NCBI GenBank assembly: GCA_020721325.1
Contig: DYNA01000018.1
Coordinates: forward strand, 1 to 43,565
Length of the DNA: 43,565 nucleotides
Source: Paludibacter propionicigenes
GTDB lineage: Bacteria > Bacteroidota > Bacteroidia > Bacteroidales > JAIFNL01
Direction of reading: 5' to 3'
The notes below the pieces were generated by a model. That model was not told where the DNA came from, did not search any database, and saw nothing but the letters and a program-made list of their open reading frames with translations. Both the position numbers and the translations under genes were made by a program. Of this stretch, positions 1-8,413 are shown one piece after another; position 1 is the first letter of the stretch; every line of letters starts with the position of its first letter.

Positions 1-126
1 TTAAATTAGCTAAATTCCAAGCTGTAAATTTTTAGAAAATGTCATACATATTGTTCATGATTTTGGATTTTAATTGTTTTCATTTTTTTTTACAATTTAC
101 AAAAAAAAGTAAAGAAAAAAAATTTT

Positions 127-1617
127 TCAGTATTTTTTATACCAAACAATAAACCCCGAAATAAGAATAAAAAGTGTGATAAAGCCCACCAATGGAACAA
201 CTAAAATATAAAAAATGCCCAAAATAGATTGGAAAATACGCCCCGTGTGTATTTCTTGAGAAACATTCCAAAGTGAAATAAACTGATTTTCAATAACTTG
301 TGGCATTTTAACAAAATCTGAATTAGCATTCAAATTAAAAGCCCCAAAATTGTAATCAAATGCAATCTCCTGATTTTTAAAGTCTTTTGAAAAAGCCGTA
401 ATCAAAAACAGCCCTACCGGAGGTCCTTTTTGAAGCGGTGGTCTGTAAGCTTGCTTCGTTATATAATCCAAAATAAAATCGGTTTCAATATTCCAAATGT
501 ATAAGCCTTCAAATGAGCCTATTAGGTATTGAGAAGAATCAATTTGTTCAAAAACTGTTACGCCCATAACGCTTGCAGGTGGCTGACTATCAAATCGTTT
601 CAATTTAGAAGAAAAAAAATCGTTGCTATAATAAAAGCCATCAGAAGTGGCTATTATAAAATACTGATTTTCAGAGTTATAAGAAATTTTACGTAATTTA
701 TCGAACCAAGCATTGTCGGTATCGAGCTTTGAAAAAGGGATTTTTCCAACCTTAGCCTCGGCAATGGCTACAAGCAATGGCGGGCGCAAAAACATACCAG
801 TTAAAGTAGTGATTATGAGTAAAATAGTAGTGATCCAGCCGATTTTGTTATGCCATTTCAAATTCCAACGAACTGATTGTATAAGTCGTTTTTTATTTTT
901 TGCGGAATTATTTTTTTTCAAAATCACTTTATTAATAAAAATAATAAATCCGCTAACACTCAAAAAAACAAGCACTAAGCCCATTAAATCGACAATAATT
1001 TTCCCCAGTTCGCCATAAATTTCGCCGCTGTGAATAACCCAAAGCGTTTTAAAAAGTCCTATTTTATTATCATAATTTTCGGGCTGCGGCAAAATGAGGC
1101 TTTGCATATTTTGACCAATTTTAGTGATTAAATATGAGCGAGTTAAAACGAAAAGAGTATCGCCCTTTTCAAATAAATCGGTTATTCTGTTCTCGTGTAC
1201 GGGAAGGGATAATTTTTGCCAGCTTTCTTTTTGAAAATTGTATTGAAACAAACCAAAGTAAGTTGCAGCAAAAAGTTCTTTATTTTTAGTAAAAATCATT
1301 TTACCAACTTTTTTATTATCAATTCCGGCTTCAAAACCCTTATCAAAAGTTTTAAAATTAGTAAAATTACTGTCAGTGAGCCAAATACCAATGTTTCCAT
1401 AGATAAAAATGCTGTCGGAATTAATTTTTAAAGTTCCGGCTACGGAAGCATTGTTCCAATTTTTGTAGCTGTATTCGGCTGGTAAAAGCGAGCGAGAAAT
1501 ATCTATTGAAGAGAATAACGCTCTGTGATTGAGTACAATACCGGAAAATGAAAATAAAAGTAGAAAAAAAATTACTACAATGCTCAACCACTTATGATAT
1601 TTACGTAAAAAATTCAT
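127..1617 (-). CDS. PepSY-type transmembrane protein with propeller-like outer loops
   Basis: A 496-residue inner-membrane protein. I see hydrophobic segments near residues 12-33, 208-230, 258-282 and 460-492. The first two and the last have the H-x-W plus SGIVLN/SGFI pattern of PepSY-associated membrane proteins. The two large soluble parts (about 40-200 and 290-440) do not look like plain PepSY domains. They contain phrases such as LFAATYFGLFQYN, FIIATSDGFYYSN and YLIGSFEGLYIWN, which resemble beta-propeller blades. It starts 16 bases after the stop of the hemerythrin/PAS gene and so is probably its operon partner, downstream of the NO reductase. PepSY membrane proteins are often linked to iron or flavin/heme redox traffic; a role here in NO or iron stress is inference from context. 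The family call is fairly firm, the function is unknown. Confidence 0.8.
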   Translation of the reverse strand: MNFLRKYHKWLSIVVIFFLLLFSFSGIVLNHRALFSSIDISRSLLPAEYSYKNWNNASVAGTLKINSDSIFIYGNIGIWLTDSNFTNFKTFDKGFEAGIDNKKVGKMIFTKNKELFAATYFGLFQYNFQKESWQKLSLPVHENRITDLFEKGDTLFVLTRSYLITKIGQNMQSLILPQPENYDNKIGLFKTLWVIHSGEIYGELGKIIVDLMGLVLVFLSVSGFIIFINKVILKKNNSAKNKKRLIQSVRWNLKWHNKIGWITTILLIITTLTGMFLRPPLLVAIAEAKVGKIPFSKLDTDNAWFDKLRKISYNSENQYFIIATSDGFYYSNDFFSSKLKRFDSQPPASVMGVTVFEQIDSSQYLIGSFEGLYIWNIETDFILDYITKQAYRPPLQKGPPVGLFLITAFSKDFKNQEIAFDYNFGAFNLNANSDFVKMPQVIENQFISLWNVSQEIHTGRIFQSILGIFYILVVPLVGFITLFILISGFIVWYKKY

Positions 1618-1633
1618 TTTAAATTATAAAAAA

Positions 1634-2818
1634 TTACCAATCCAACAAGCGTTTATCGCCTGTAAGTTTCTGTATTTCAGATATTTCTTGTGAAACTTCC
1701 AAAACACCTTTGTATTGATTTTGTGAGTTGCGAACTGCAAAATATTGAATCAAAACAAATTTTTGCCCCATGTGTATCCAAAAAGATGCAGAATCTTTTT
1801 CGCCAATTTTGAATGAATTAACTATCTGATTTACAGTTTCAAGGCTCTCATGCGGATGGCAATTTTGAACACTTCGCCCAATTATAGCTTTTGAACGCGG
1901 AAAAATTCGATGCTTAGGATTTGAGTAAAAACGAACTTTATCGTTTTCATCGACATAGGTTATATCAACGGGTAAATAACTGAATACCAATTCTATCTGT
2001 TCTAAACTCAGTTCCCCTGTGGAAAATTTAATTTGCAAATTTTCATTTACCAAAGGTTTTTCTTCTATAAAATATTTTGGTATTTTAACAAATTGCAATT
2101 CATACTCGGAAAATTGCTGCAATATTTGTTCAAGTAATTGATTTTCAAATGTTTTTAGTATTATTGGAAACAAAATTTGTTCTTCGCGAAATGCAATGGA
2201 ATGAATATCGAAATATACTCGACTGCTTACTTTATTAAATTCTTGTAAATCAAAAACTTCTGCATTTAAAATTTCAATTGTTTTTTTTACATTTCGCCTT
2301 ACATCGTCATGCAACGACCATAAAATTTTCAGGCATTTTATATGTTTCCATTTTTTTTCTATTTCAGAAAAAATAATTGTTTCCTGCAATGTGTAATGAC
2401 TTGTAAAAGAGATTAATACATTGAAAAAAGCAATTAAATTTGTTTTATTATCAATACCTTTGGTATTTAATTTTTTAATTTGTGCTTTGGTATCATTTAA
2501 TAATTCCTTCACTTTTTTATTGTTTTGTTTTAAATAAAAGAGTAGGCTATTTTCTTGTGGTTCAACAAGTTGTGGTTCTGAAAATTGTTTGTATAAAATA
2601 TTAAAAAGTTTGTTGGTAGCCAATTTAATTTCTGCTATATCTTCTTCAAAATCAAACGAATAATCAATTGCAATTAAAACATCTTCGGGTAAAAATTGAG
2701 TATTTAGAATGTCATATTTTTTTAATAGCTCCGTCCCGTTTTCTTTTTTGAGCAAACCGATAAAATAATTTGACAAATTTTCTATTCTTTGCTTTGATTT
2801 ATTTGTAAATTCAGACAT
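1634..2818 (-). CDS. DUF438/hemerythrin/PAS domain protein, likely NO or oxygen stress related
   Basis: A 394-residue cytoplasmic protein with the three-part layout of the DUF438 family. An N-terminal DUF438 helix bundle (about 1-80) is followed by a hemerythrin-like domain (about 85-235) with candidate di-iron ligands in SHYTLQE, LHDDVRR and DIHSIAFREEQ. A C-terminal PAS domain (about 265-390) carries the conserved phrases RFYSNPKHRIFPR and GRSVQNCHPH and ends in KLTGDKRLLDW. Relatives bind di-iron and often heme, and are linked to nitrosative stress and Fe-S repair (compare YtfE/Ric). The gene lies 221 bases after the NO reductase and just before the PepSY gene, all on the minus strand. A strong hairpin in the gap before it may cause partial termination. 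An NO-related role is inference from family and context. Confidence 0.87.
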   Translation of the reverse strand: MSEFTNKSKQRIENLSNYFIGLLKKENGTELLKKYDILNTQFLPEDVLIAIDYSFDFEEDIAEIKLATNKLFNILYKQFSEPQLVEPQENSLLFYLKQNNKKVKELLNDTKAQIKKLNTKGIDNKTNLIAFFNVLISFTSHYTLQETIIFSEIEKKWKHIKCLKILWSLHDDVRRNVKKTIEILNAEVFDLQEFNKVSSRVYFDIHSIAFREEQILFPIILKTFENQLLEQILQQFSEYELQFVKIPKYFIEEKPLVNENLQIKFSTGELSLEQIELVFSYLPVDITYVDENDKVRFYSNPKHRIFPRSKAIIGRSVQNCHPHESLETVNQIVNSFKIGEKDSASFWIHMGQKFVLIQYFAVRNSQNQYKGVLEVSQEISEIQKLTGDKRLLDW

Positions 2819-2990
2819 AACTTTTTTTTATATAATTTTTTTATTAAACGATTTTTTTTTTACAAAAGAAAGAAATTTTATGAAAAAAAAGAAATTATAA
2901 AAACAGAAATCTTGCAAAAAAGATATAAAAAAATATCATATTTTTAGATTTAATAAAAATTAGTTTTTACCTAATTATTTTATTTTTAAA

Positions 2991-3024
2991 CACTTTGCCA
3001 AAGTTTTTCAACTCTGACAAAGTG
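2991..3024 (-). terminator. Hairpin after the NO reductase gene
   Basis: A 15-base arm (2991-3005) and its near-complement (3010-3024) flank a four-base loop, with only two mismatched positions. It lies 16 bases past the NO reductase stop codon. The next A-rich stretch, read on the minus strand, gives a weak T-run, so it is likely a terminator or processing hairpin between the reductase and the hemerythrin gene. Confidence 0.6.
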
Positions 3025-3039
3025 AATATAAAAAAAGCG

Positions 3040-5262
3040 TTAAGCGGCTATTTTTTTTGCAAAAAATGTTTTCTGAACTAAATCGTAAAGTATTAAGGCT
3101 CCGCCAATTATCATAAGCGTATCGGGTACAACTCTAAACCACATCCAGCCTTTCAAAGGCTCAACGGCAGAATGCAAACGAGTGTAAAAATAGCCTAAAT
3201 CGTGGGCTATCCGAGTTTGTTCCATGCCTATAATGTAGGTGGGCAAAGCAAAAAGTAATGCACCTATGGTCAAAATCCAAAAGCCGTATTTGCTGAATTT
3301 TTCGTCCCACACCAAGCCTTTTGCAAGCGAATTGGCGCGCGAAGTCATGTAAATAAAGGCTATGGAAATGTAACCAAAAGCACCCAACAAGGCTACGTGT
3401 CCGTGAGGCATGATAAGGTACGTTCCGTGTGAGTAGTAACTAATTGTAGGAGTGTTGATTAGCATTCCAAAAAATCCGGCACCAATCCAATTTAACACCG
3501 CCGAACCGGCTATCCACATAAAAGGAATGGCAAAATCGTTTTTCTCGCCATGCAAACGTTTTTCTCTTTGATTTTTCATGGCTTCCACTATCATAAGTGC
3601 CAATGGCAGAGGCTCTAAGGCTGAAAAAATACCACCAATTGCAATCCAATATTCATCGAGTCCTTGCCACCAATAATGGTGTCCAACCCCTAAAGTTCCG
3701 CTCAACATAATGAGGAAAAGTTCAAAAAGCATCACTTTTACAGCCATTTTTTGCGAAATCAAGCCCAGTGAAACGGTAAAAAATGCAATAACACCGGCAG
3801 CGAACAGCTCAAAAGTCAATTCAACCCAAAGGTGAATTACCCACCAACGATAATAATCATCAACCGTAAAATTGGGCATAACCTTGTGAATTGGCATCAT
3901 TCCGGCAATGTAAAGGGTTGCAATGGCAAAAGAAGACCAAATAATGGTGCTGACAATGGGATTGTTTGTAGAAGCTTTTTTGATGAGCGAAATAATAAGT
4001 AAAAACCAGAAAACCAGACCAATAACCAATCCAATATCCCAGAAACGACCTAAATTGATAAGCTCGCGTCCTTCGTTGCCAAACCAAAACCAAACATCGC
4101 GCATTTGACCAGTCGCGCCCATGTACAAACCGATTATGCTTCCTACGGCTACAAATAAAAGTGCAGACCAGAGTACATCAACCAGCCATGGATATTTGTG
4201 GTCTTTGTTTGCTACCCAAGGAGCTATCAATAAGCCACCTACAAGCCAGCCCACTGCCACCCAAAGTATGGCTAATTGTGTGTGAATAGAGCGTAAAACA
4301 TTGAAAGGCAATATGTTTTGAGAAATTAAAAAATCTTGAGTTGGTTCTGTATAAAGGTGCGCTAAATAACCGCCAATGATGAGTTGTACAAAAAATAAAC
4401 CGGCAACTATTGGAATATATTTTAATAATTTTTGTTGCGATTTGTGTAAAAATGATATTTTAATAGCAGGTTGCAGGTCTTCGTTGTCTTTTTTCAATAA
4501 ATATTCGTAAGCCAAAAAGATAACCACAATGGTTAAAGTCCAGAGAATCAGAAACTCCCAAAGAGAAATTTTGTGCGAATTAAAATTTACGTCTTGGTCT
4601 AAAAGCGGTTCGGGGGGCCAGTTGTTTGACCAAGTTCTGTCGGTATTTGGGCGAATGCTGGAAGCCACCAACTGCGACCAATCTACAAAAGCAGCTATTT
4701 TTTGAGCTTCTTCGGTGCGAATAATTCCACCTTTGAAAGCCCGTTCAGGGTCGCCTTCCACCAAAAGTTTAGTCAAGTAGGCTACATTGCGTTTATACGC
4801 TTCTGCAGAGGCATCGGTGTAAACGGTTGTGCTTTCCAGCAAAGAGGTTTGACGCTTAACATCTTCTTTTACACGCTCTTTCACAGCTCCCCGCTCAACC
4901 GCAGTTAAATCTTTTGACGATTTTTTATACATTTCTTGTGCATAAAAATCGTATAAATATTCAGCTCTGTAATGCAAAAAATCGGTGCTGAAATCGGGTC
5001 CCATGTACGCACCCATGCCCAGCAAAGTACCCCAATCCATTAAGTCAAATTGCTGAAAATAGCCTTTTCCTTCCACTACATCATCGTAAGTATAAAGAGT
5101 TTCGCCACTTTCCGACTTTACTTCTTTGGGAATGGGCGGCACTTCTTTTTGTAAATTGGCTGTGTAATAAATCAGCATGGTAACCATAAACAAGGCTATT
5201 ATCCAAAAGCCTGTATATAAGCCTTTTCGGCTCATAAATTTGTCTAATAATGTTTCTTTCAT
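3040..5262 (-). CDS. norB: Quinol-dependent nitric oxide reductase (qNOR)
   Basis: Reduces two NO to N2O at a heme b3/non-heme iron site in the inner membrane, taking electrons from quinol. The 740 residues fit single-subunit qNOR: an N-terminal extension (about 40-230) that corresponds to NorC but has no CxxCH heme site, then about 12 membrane helices of the heme-copper oxidase fold. Metal ligands can be seen in SIHTQLAILW (heme b), IHLWVELTFE (FeB histidine plus conserved glutamate), GHHYWWQGLDEYW (FeB histidines) and MPHGHVALLG (heme b3/b). It is preceded by an Rrf2 regulator gene and two 20-bp palindromes in the 104-base gap, with a TAACTTTA box at 5278-5285 next to them. NO-responsive expression is therefore likely. 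With no other denitrification genes in the window, detoxification is more likely than respiration (inference). Confidence 0.95.
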   Translation of the reverse strand: MKETLLDKFMSRKGLYTGFWIIALFMVTMLIYYTANLQKEVPPIPKEVKSESGETLYTYDDVVEGKGYFQQFDLMDWGTLLGMGAYMGPDFSTDFLHYRAEYLYDFYAQEMYKKSSKDLTAVERGAVKERVKEDVKRQTSLLESTTVYTDASAEAYKRNVAYLTKLLVEGDPERAFKGGIIRTEEAQKIAAFVDWSQLVASSIRPNTDRTWSNNWPPEPLLDQDVNFNSHKISLWEFLILWTLTIVVIFLAYEYLLKKDNEDLQPAIKISFLHKSQQKLLKYIPIVAGLFFVQLIIGGYLAHLYTEPTQDFLISQNILPFNVLRSIHTQLAILWVAVGWLVGGLLIAPWVANKDHKYPWLVDVLWSALLFVAVGSIIGLYMGATGQMRDVWFWFGNEGRELINLGRFWDIGLVIGLVFWFLLIISLIKKASTNNPIVSTIIWSSFAIATLYIAGMMPIHKVMPNFTVDDYYRWWVIHLWVELTFELFAAGVIAFFTVSLGLISQKMAVKVMLFELFLIMLSGTLGVGHHYWWQGLDEYWIAIGGIFSALEPLPLALMIVEAMKNQREKRLHGEKNDFAIPFMWIAGSAVLNWIGAGFFGMLINTPTISYYSHGTYLIMPHGHVALLGAFGYISIAFIYMTSRANSLAKGLVWDEKFSKYGFWILTIGALLFALPTYIIGMEQTRIAHDLGYFYTRLHSAVEPLKGWMWFRVVPDTLMIIGGALILYDLVQKTFFAKKIAA

Positions 5263-5292
5263 TTTACCGGAAAATTTTAAAGTTAAGAGTAT

Positions 5293-5312
5293 ATACTACC
5301 TTAAAGTAGTAT
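5293..5312. promoter_or_regulatory. Operator-like palindrome 1 before norB
   Basis: ATACTACCTTAAAGTAGTAT, two 7-base arms in perfect inverted repeat (ATACTAC/GTAGTAT) around six bases. It lies 31 bases before the norB start and beside a TAACTTTA box (5278-5285, minus strand), so a bound protein would cover the promoter. The same pattern recurs at 5329-5348 and, more loosely, before the Rrf2 gene itself. Confidence 0.72.
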
Positions 5313-5328
5313 ATTTGTTTGAAAAAAA

Positions 5329-5348
5329 ATACTACCTATTTGTAGTAT
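5329..5348. promoter_or_regulatory. Operator-like palindrome 2 before norB
   Basis: ATACTACCTATTTGTAGTAT, with the same perfect 7-base arms as site 1. The site centres are 36 bases apart. It lies between the Rrf2 stop codon and site 1. The most likely ligand is the Rrf2 protein encoded just upstream (inference). Confidence 0.7.
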
Positions 5349-5366
5349 TTTTGAATTAAAAAAAAA

Positions 5367-5783
5367 TCAAAATTTAGCAATCGAATTTTCCAATGAAATC
5401 TCTGCTAATGAAGTATTGTGAAAAAAATCAATTGTTTCTTTTCTTGCATTTACCCATTTTGAGTGTAATGCGCATGGAAATTCGTCGTTGCAATTGTTGA
5501 AGCCTAATACACAGTTATACAGAACTTTAGTGTCTTCTATAGCATTTATAATGTCAATAACAAAAATCTCATTGAGCTTTCGCTGAAATTGATAGCCACC
5601 TTCGCGTCCTTGTGTTGCAACAATTAAGCCTACTTTTGCCAATTTAGTCATAATTCGTCTCAAATATTTATCCGAAATATTCAATTTTTCGATTAAATAC
5701 TTTGCTGAATATAAATTTTTAGCATCATGAGCCATAAAATTTAATATTCTAATGGCATATTGGGCTGTATTTGATAATTTCAT
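5367..5783 (-). CDS. Rrf2-family Fe-S transcriptional regulator (NsrR/IscR-like)
   Basis: A 138-residue regulator. The N-terminal winged helix (about 1-75) has the family features MKLSNTAQYAIRIL, ISDKYLRRIMTKL and GREGGYQF. Three cysteines, C91, C98 and C104 (CX6CX5C), stand where NsrR and IscR hold an Fe-S cluster; their usual spacings are CX4CX5C and CX5CX5C. Such clusters respond to NO or to iron-sulfur status. The gene lies 104 bases before the NO reductase on the same strand. Its own promoter carries a degenerate copy of the palindrome found twice before norB, which suggests autoregulation plus control of norB. NO sensing is the best guess from context; iron-sulfur status is the alternative. 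Confidence 0.9.
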   Translation of the reverse strand: MKLSNTAQYAIRILNFMAHDAKNLYSAKYLIEKLNISDKYLRRIMTKLAKVGLIVATQGREGGYQFQRKLNEIFVIDIINAIEDTKVLYNCVLGFNNCNDEFPCALHSKWVNARKETIDFFHNTSLAEISLENSIAKF

Positions 5784-5789
5784 TTTTAT

Positions 5790-5809
5790 ATGCTACTTTG
5801 AAGTATTAT
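5790..5809. promoter_or_regulatory. Operator-like palindrome 3 before the Rrf2 gene
   Basis: ATGCTACTTTGAAGTATTAT matches the reverse complement of site 1 at 16 of 20 positions by hand count. It lies between the -7 box (5814-5821) and the start codon of the Rrf2 gene, where a bound repressor would block transcription. Confidence 0.62.
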
Positions 5810-5813
5810 TTTG

Positions 5814-5843
5814 CAAAGTTAAATTTTAAATTTAATATACAAA
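5814..5843 (-). promoter_or_regulatory. Promoter of the Rrf2 gene
   Basis: On the minus strand a TTTG (5840-5843) is followed after 18 bases by TAACTTTG (5814-5821). This exactly fits the Bacteroidota -33/-7 consensus TTTG...TAnnTTTG. Palindrome 3 lies directly downstream. Confidence 0.75.
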
Positions 5844-6053
5844 AAAAAAAAATCTTTTTTTTTTTTAAATATATAAAATCTTGAAAATTAAGTTTTTATA
5901 AATATGAAAGAATCAATTAATTTTGATAATACAAAATTTACTGTTTAATTATGGAATATTTTATTTTTTAGTACTTTTTTTAACGATAAAGTTGATATAA
6001 AAATACCGGTTATTTATTTTTTTATTGACCGTATTTAAAAATTAAAAAAATAA

Positions 6054-6082
6054 AAACTCTGAATAGCGAATATTCAGAGTTT
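6054..6082 (-). terminator. Terminator of the efflux operon
   Basis: A perfect 12-bp stem (6054-6065 with 6071-6082) and a five-base loop, followed on the minus strand by a T-rich tract. It lies 33 bases past the stop of the last permease gene. The rest of the 5844-6114 gap is A/T-rich filler with no gene. Confidence 0.85.
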
Positions 6083-6114
6083 AAAATAAGCTAAAATTTA
6101 TAAAAAAAACGTTT

Positions 6115-7239
6115 CTAAACTGCCGTTTTTCTATATCGAAAAATTGCCAAAGAAAATACTATTATTCCATATATTAAAAGTGGAAAAATTTGGCTTCTGA
6201 TGTCGTAAAATCCCGCACCTTTTAGTATTATCATTCTGATGGCATTCATAAAGTAATAGATTGGGTTAATGGCATTTATAGCTTTTCCCCAATCGGGCAT
6301 ACTTTCTGTGGGGGTAAAAATTCCCGACATTAAAATATAAATAATTAATACAAAGAACGCTAAAAACATAAGCTGTTGTTGGGTATTTGCAAATGTAGAA
6401 AGCAACAATCCAAAGCCCAGAACGGCAAACAGATAGACCAAAGCAGCTCCATAAAGCACAAGAAAACTGCCAACAACCGGAACACTGAAAAGTGGTATGC
6501 CGACAAGCAATCCAAGTGTTAGTTCAATGAACGAAATGATAAGAAACGGTATCAATTTTCCTAAAATAAACTGGTATTTTTTTATAGGAGTTACATTAAT
6601 TTGTTCAATGGTACCGATTTCTTTTTCACGTACTAAATTCAATCCGGGTAGAAACATTCCCATTATGGTAACTAATACGACCAGAATGCCCGGAACCATA
6701 AATATATTGAAAATCAGTTCTTTATTATACCAATGTTGGAATTTTACATTGATGGATTTCATATTTTTTAATTCCGATGAAGGCATTTTCCAGTCCGAAA
6801 TAATTTTTTTATTAAAATCTAAAATAATTGATTGTATGTAGTAATTTGTAATTCCGGCAGACATGCCATTAATCGCATTAACCGAAAATTGAAGTTTCGC
6901 TTTATCATTTTTAATTAATTTTTTTTGAAAGTTTTCCGGTATTACAATTACTGCATCAGCTTCATTTATTAAAATTTGGTTCAATGCCTCTTTTTCCGAA
7001 AAATCTCGATAAGTAATGGTAAAAAATGGCGAGCCTTCAAATTTTGAAATTAATTGTCGCGAGAGAGTGGACACATCTCTATCAACAATGGCTAAATTGA
7101 TGTTTTTTATATCCATTGTTGCAGCATTTGCAAGCACAATTAATTGAACAACAGGCAATATAATCATTAATTGTAGCATAAACAAATTGCGTTTGATTTG
7201 ATTAAATTCTTTTTGTAAAATAAAAAATATGGTGCGCAT
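6115..7239 (-). CDS. ABC-2 type transporter permease (second of two)
   Basis: A 374-residue inner-membrane permease of the YbhR/YhhJ type. One N-terminal helix (about 17-38) is followed by a large extracytoplasmic part (about 45-170), then five helices from about 175 to the end. The motif NLVREKEIGTIEQINVTPI is the conserved cytoplasmic coupling segment of this family (R-E-x-E-x-G-T-x-E). It pairs with the permease just upstream, 23 bases away, to form the membrane channel driven by the two ATPases of the operon. Relatives export drugs, dyes or other amphiphilic compounds; the substrate here cannot be read from sequence. Confidence 0.9.
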   Translation of the reverse strand: MRTIFFILQKEFNQIKRNLFMLQLMIILPVVQLIVLANAATMDIKNINLAIVDRDVSTLSRQLISKFEGSPFFTITYRDFSEKEALNQILINEADAVIVIPENFQKKLIKNDKAKLQFSVNAINGMSAGITNYYIQSIILDFNKKIISDWKMPSSELKNMKSINVKFQHWYNKELIFNIFMVPGILVVLVTIMGMFLPGLNLVREKEIGTIEQINVTPIKKYQFILGKLIPFLIISFIELTLGLLVGIPLFSVPVVGSFLVLYGAALVYLFAVLGFGLLLSTFANTQQQLMFLAFFVLIIYILMSGIFTPTESMPDWGKAINAINPIYYFMNAIRMIILKGAGFYDIRSQIFPLLIYGIIVFSLAIFRYRKTAV

Positions 7240-7262
7240 AGCAAAATTTTAGTTATTAATGA

Positions 7263-8378
7263 TTATTCTAAACGGATTTTAAATTTTTTAATACTTACCA
7301 ACAATAAGAAAACAGTCATTCCTGCTAAAACGGTAACGTCTTTCCAAATATGTTGAAAATCAGAGCCTTTAAGCATAATATCTTTGATAGCACTGATGAA
7401 ATATTTTGGCGGAATAATTTTTGTTATCCACTGAAGAATTTCGGGCATATTTTCTATAGGAAAAATAAAACCTGATAATAAAATAGTAGGCAACATAAGT
7501 GCTATTAATGAAATCATCATAGCGGTTTGTTGGTCTGATGTAACAGTTGAAATTAATATTCCAAGTGATAAAGCCATGAAAATGAACAATGTACTAACTG
7601 CAAAAAGCAACATAAAACTTCCAACTATGGGCATTTCAAAAACTGTAACTGCCAGAAAAATGATAGTTAATACATTTATTAAAGAAAGTAGAACGTAAGG
7701 TGCAACTTTTCCTATAATTATTTGTGATACTTTTAATGGCGAGACCAATAGAATTTCCATCGTTCCGAGTTCCTTTTCGCGCGTAATTGCAATTGAGGTA
7801 ATCATAGCCGATACCAGCATCAAAATCATAGCCATAGTACCGGGTACAAACATGAAAACACTCTTAAGCTCAGCATTATAAAGCATAGTACTTTCGGTAA
7901 TTATTTGCATGGGCATTTTGATATTGGCATTTTCAAATGCCGTGAATGAATACAAAATGGCGGTAGTATAATTAACAATTAAATTGGCTACATTGGGGTC
8001 TGAAGCATCTGTAATTATTTGTATATCAGCACTTTTATTTGAATTAAATTTTTTTGAGAAATTTGATTCAAATATAAGAACTTCTTTTATTTCCCCTTTT
8101 TTGAAGGCTTGTTCTATTTCGGCTTCATTTTCTATGGTTTTTACTAATTTGAAAAACGAAGAACCTAATATTTTATTGGTAATCCGCTGTGTTACTTCGT
8201 CTTTCGATTTGTCCCAAATGGCAATTTTTATATTTTTTATTTCTGTAGTGATTACAAAGCCAAACAATAAAATTTGCATTATGGGCATACCAAAGAGTAT
8301 CAACATTGTTCGCTTATCGCGAAAAATATGATAAAATTCTTTCTTAACAAATGCTCTAAATCGATTCATTTTTTGCAA
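7263..8378 (-). CDS. ABC-2 type transporter permease (first of two)
   Basis: A 371-residue permease with the same layout as its downstream neighbour: a helix at about 24-44, an extracytoplasmic stretch at about 50-175, then a bundle of helices. The family motif is AITREKELGTMEILLVSPL. The start follows the stop of the second ATPase by 35 bases. With the neighbouring permease it matches the YbhS/YbhR pair of enterobacterial YbhGFSR exporters (family knowledge). The two permeases resemble each other through most of their length, consistent with an old duplication. Confidence 0.9.
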   Translation of the reverse strand: MQKMNRFRAFVKKEFYHIFRDKRTMLILFGMPIMQILLFGFVITTEIKNIKIAIWDKSKDEVTQRITNKILGSSFFKLVKTIENEAEIEQAFKKGEIKEVLIFESNFSKKFNSNKSADIQIITDASDPNVANLIVNYTTAILYSFTAFENANIKMPMQIITESTMLYNAELKSVFMFVPGTMAMILMLVSAMITSIAITREKELGTMEILLVSPLKVSQIIIGKVAPYVLLSLINVLTIIFLAVTVFEMPIVGSFMLLFAVSTLFIFMALSLGILISTVTSDQQTAMMISLIALMLPTILLSGFIFPIENMPEILQWITKIIPPKYFISAIKDIMLKGSDFQHIWKDVTVLAGMTVFLLLVSIKKFKIRLE

Positions 8379-8413
8379 ATTTTTTTATAATTTTATATTA
8401 TTTTATTTTAAAA

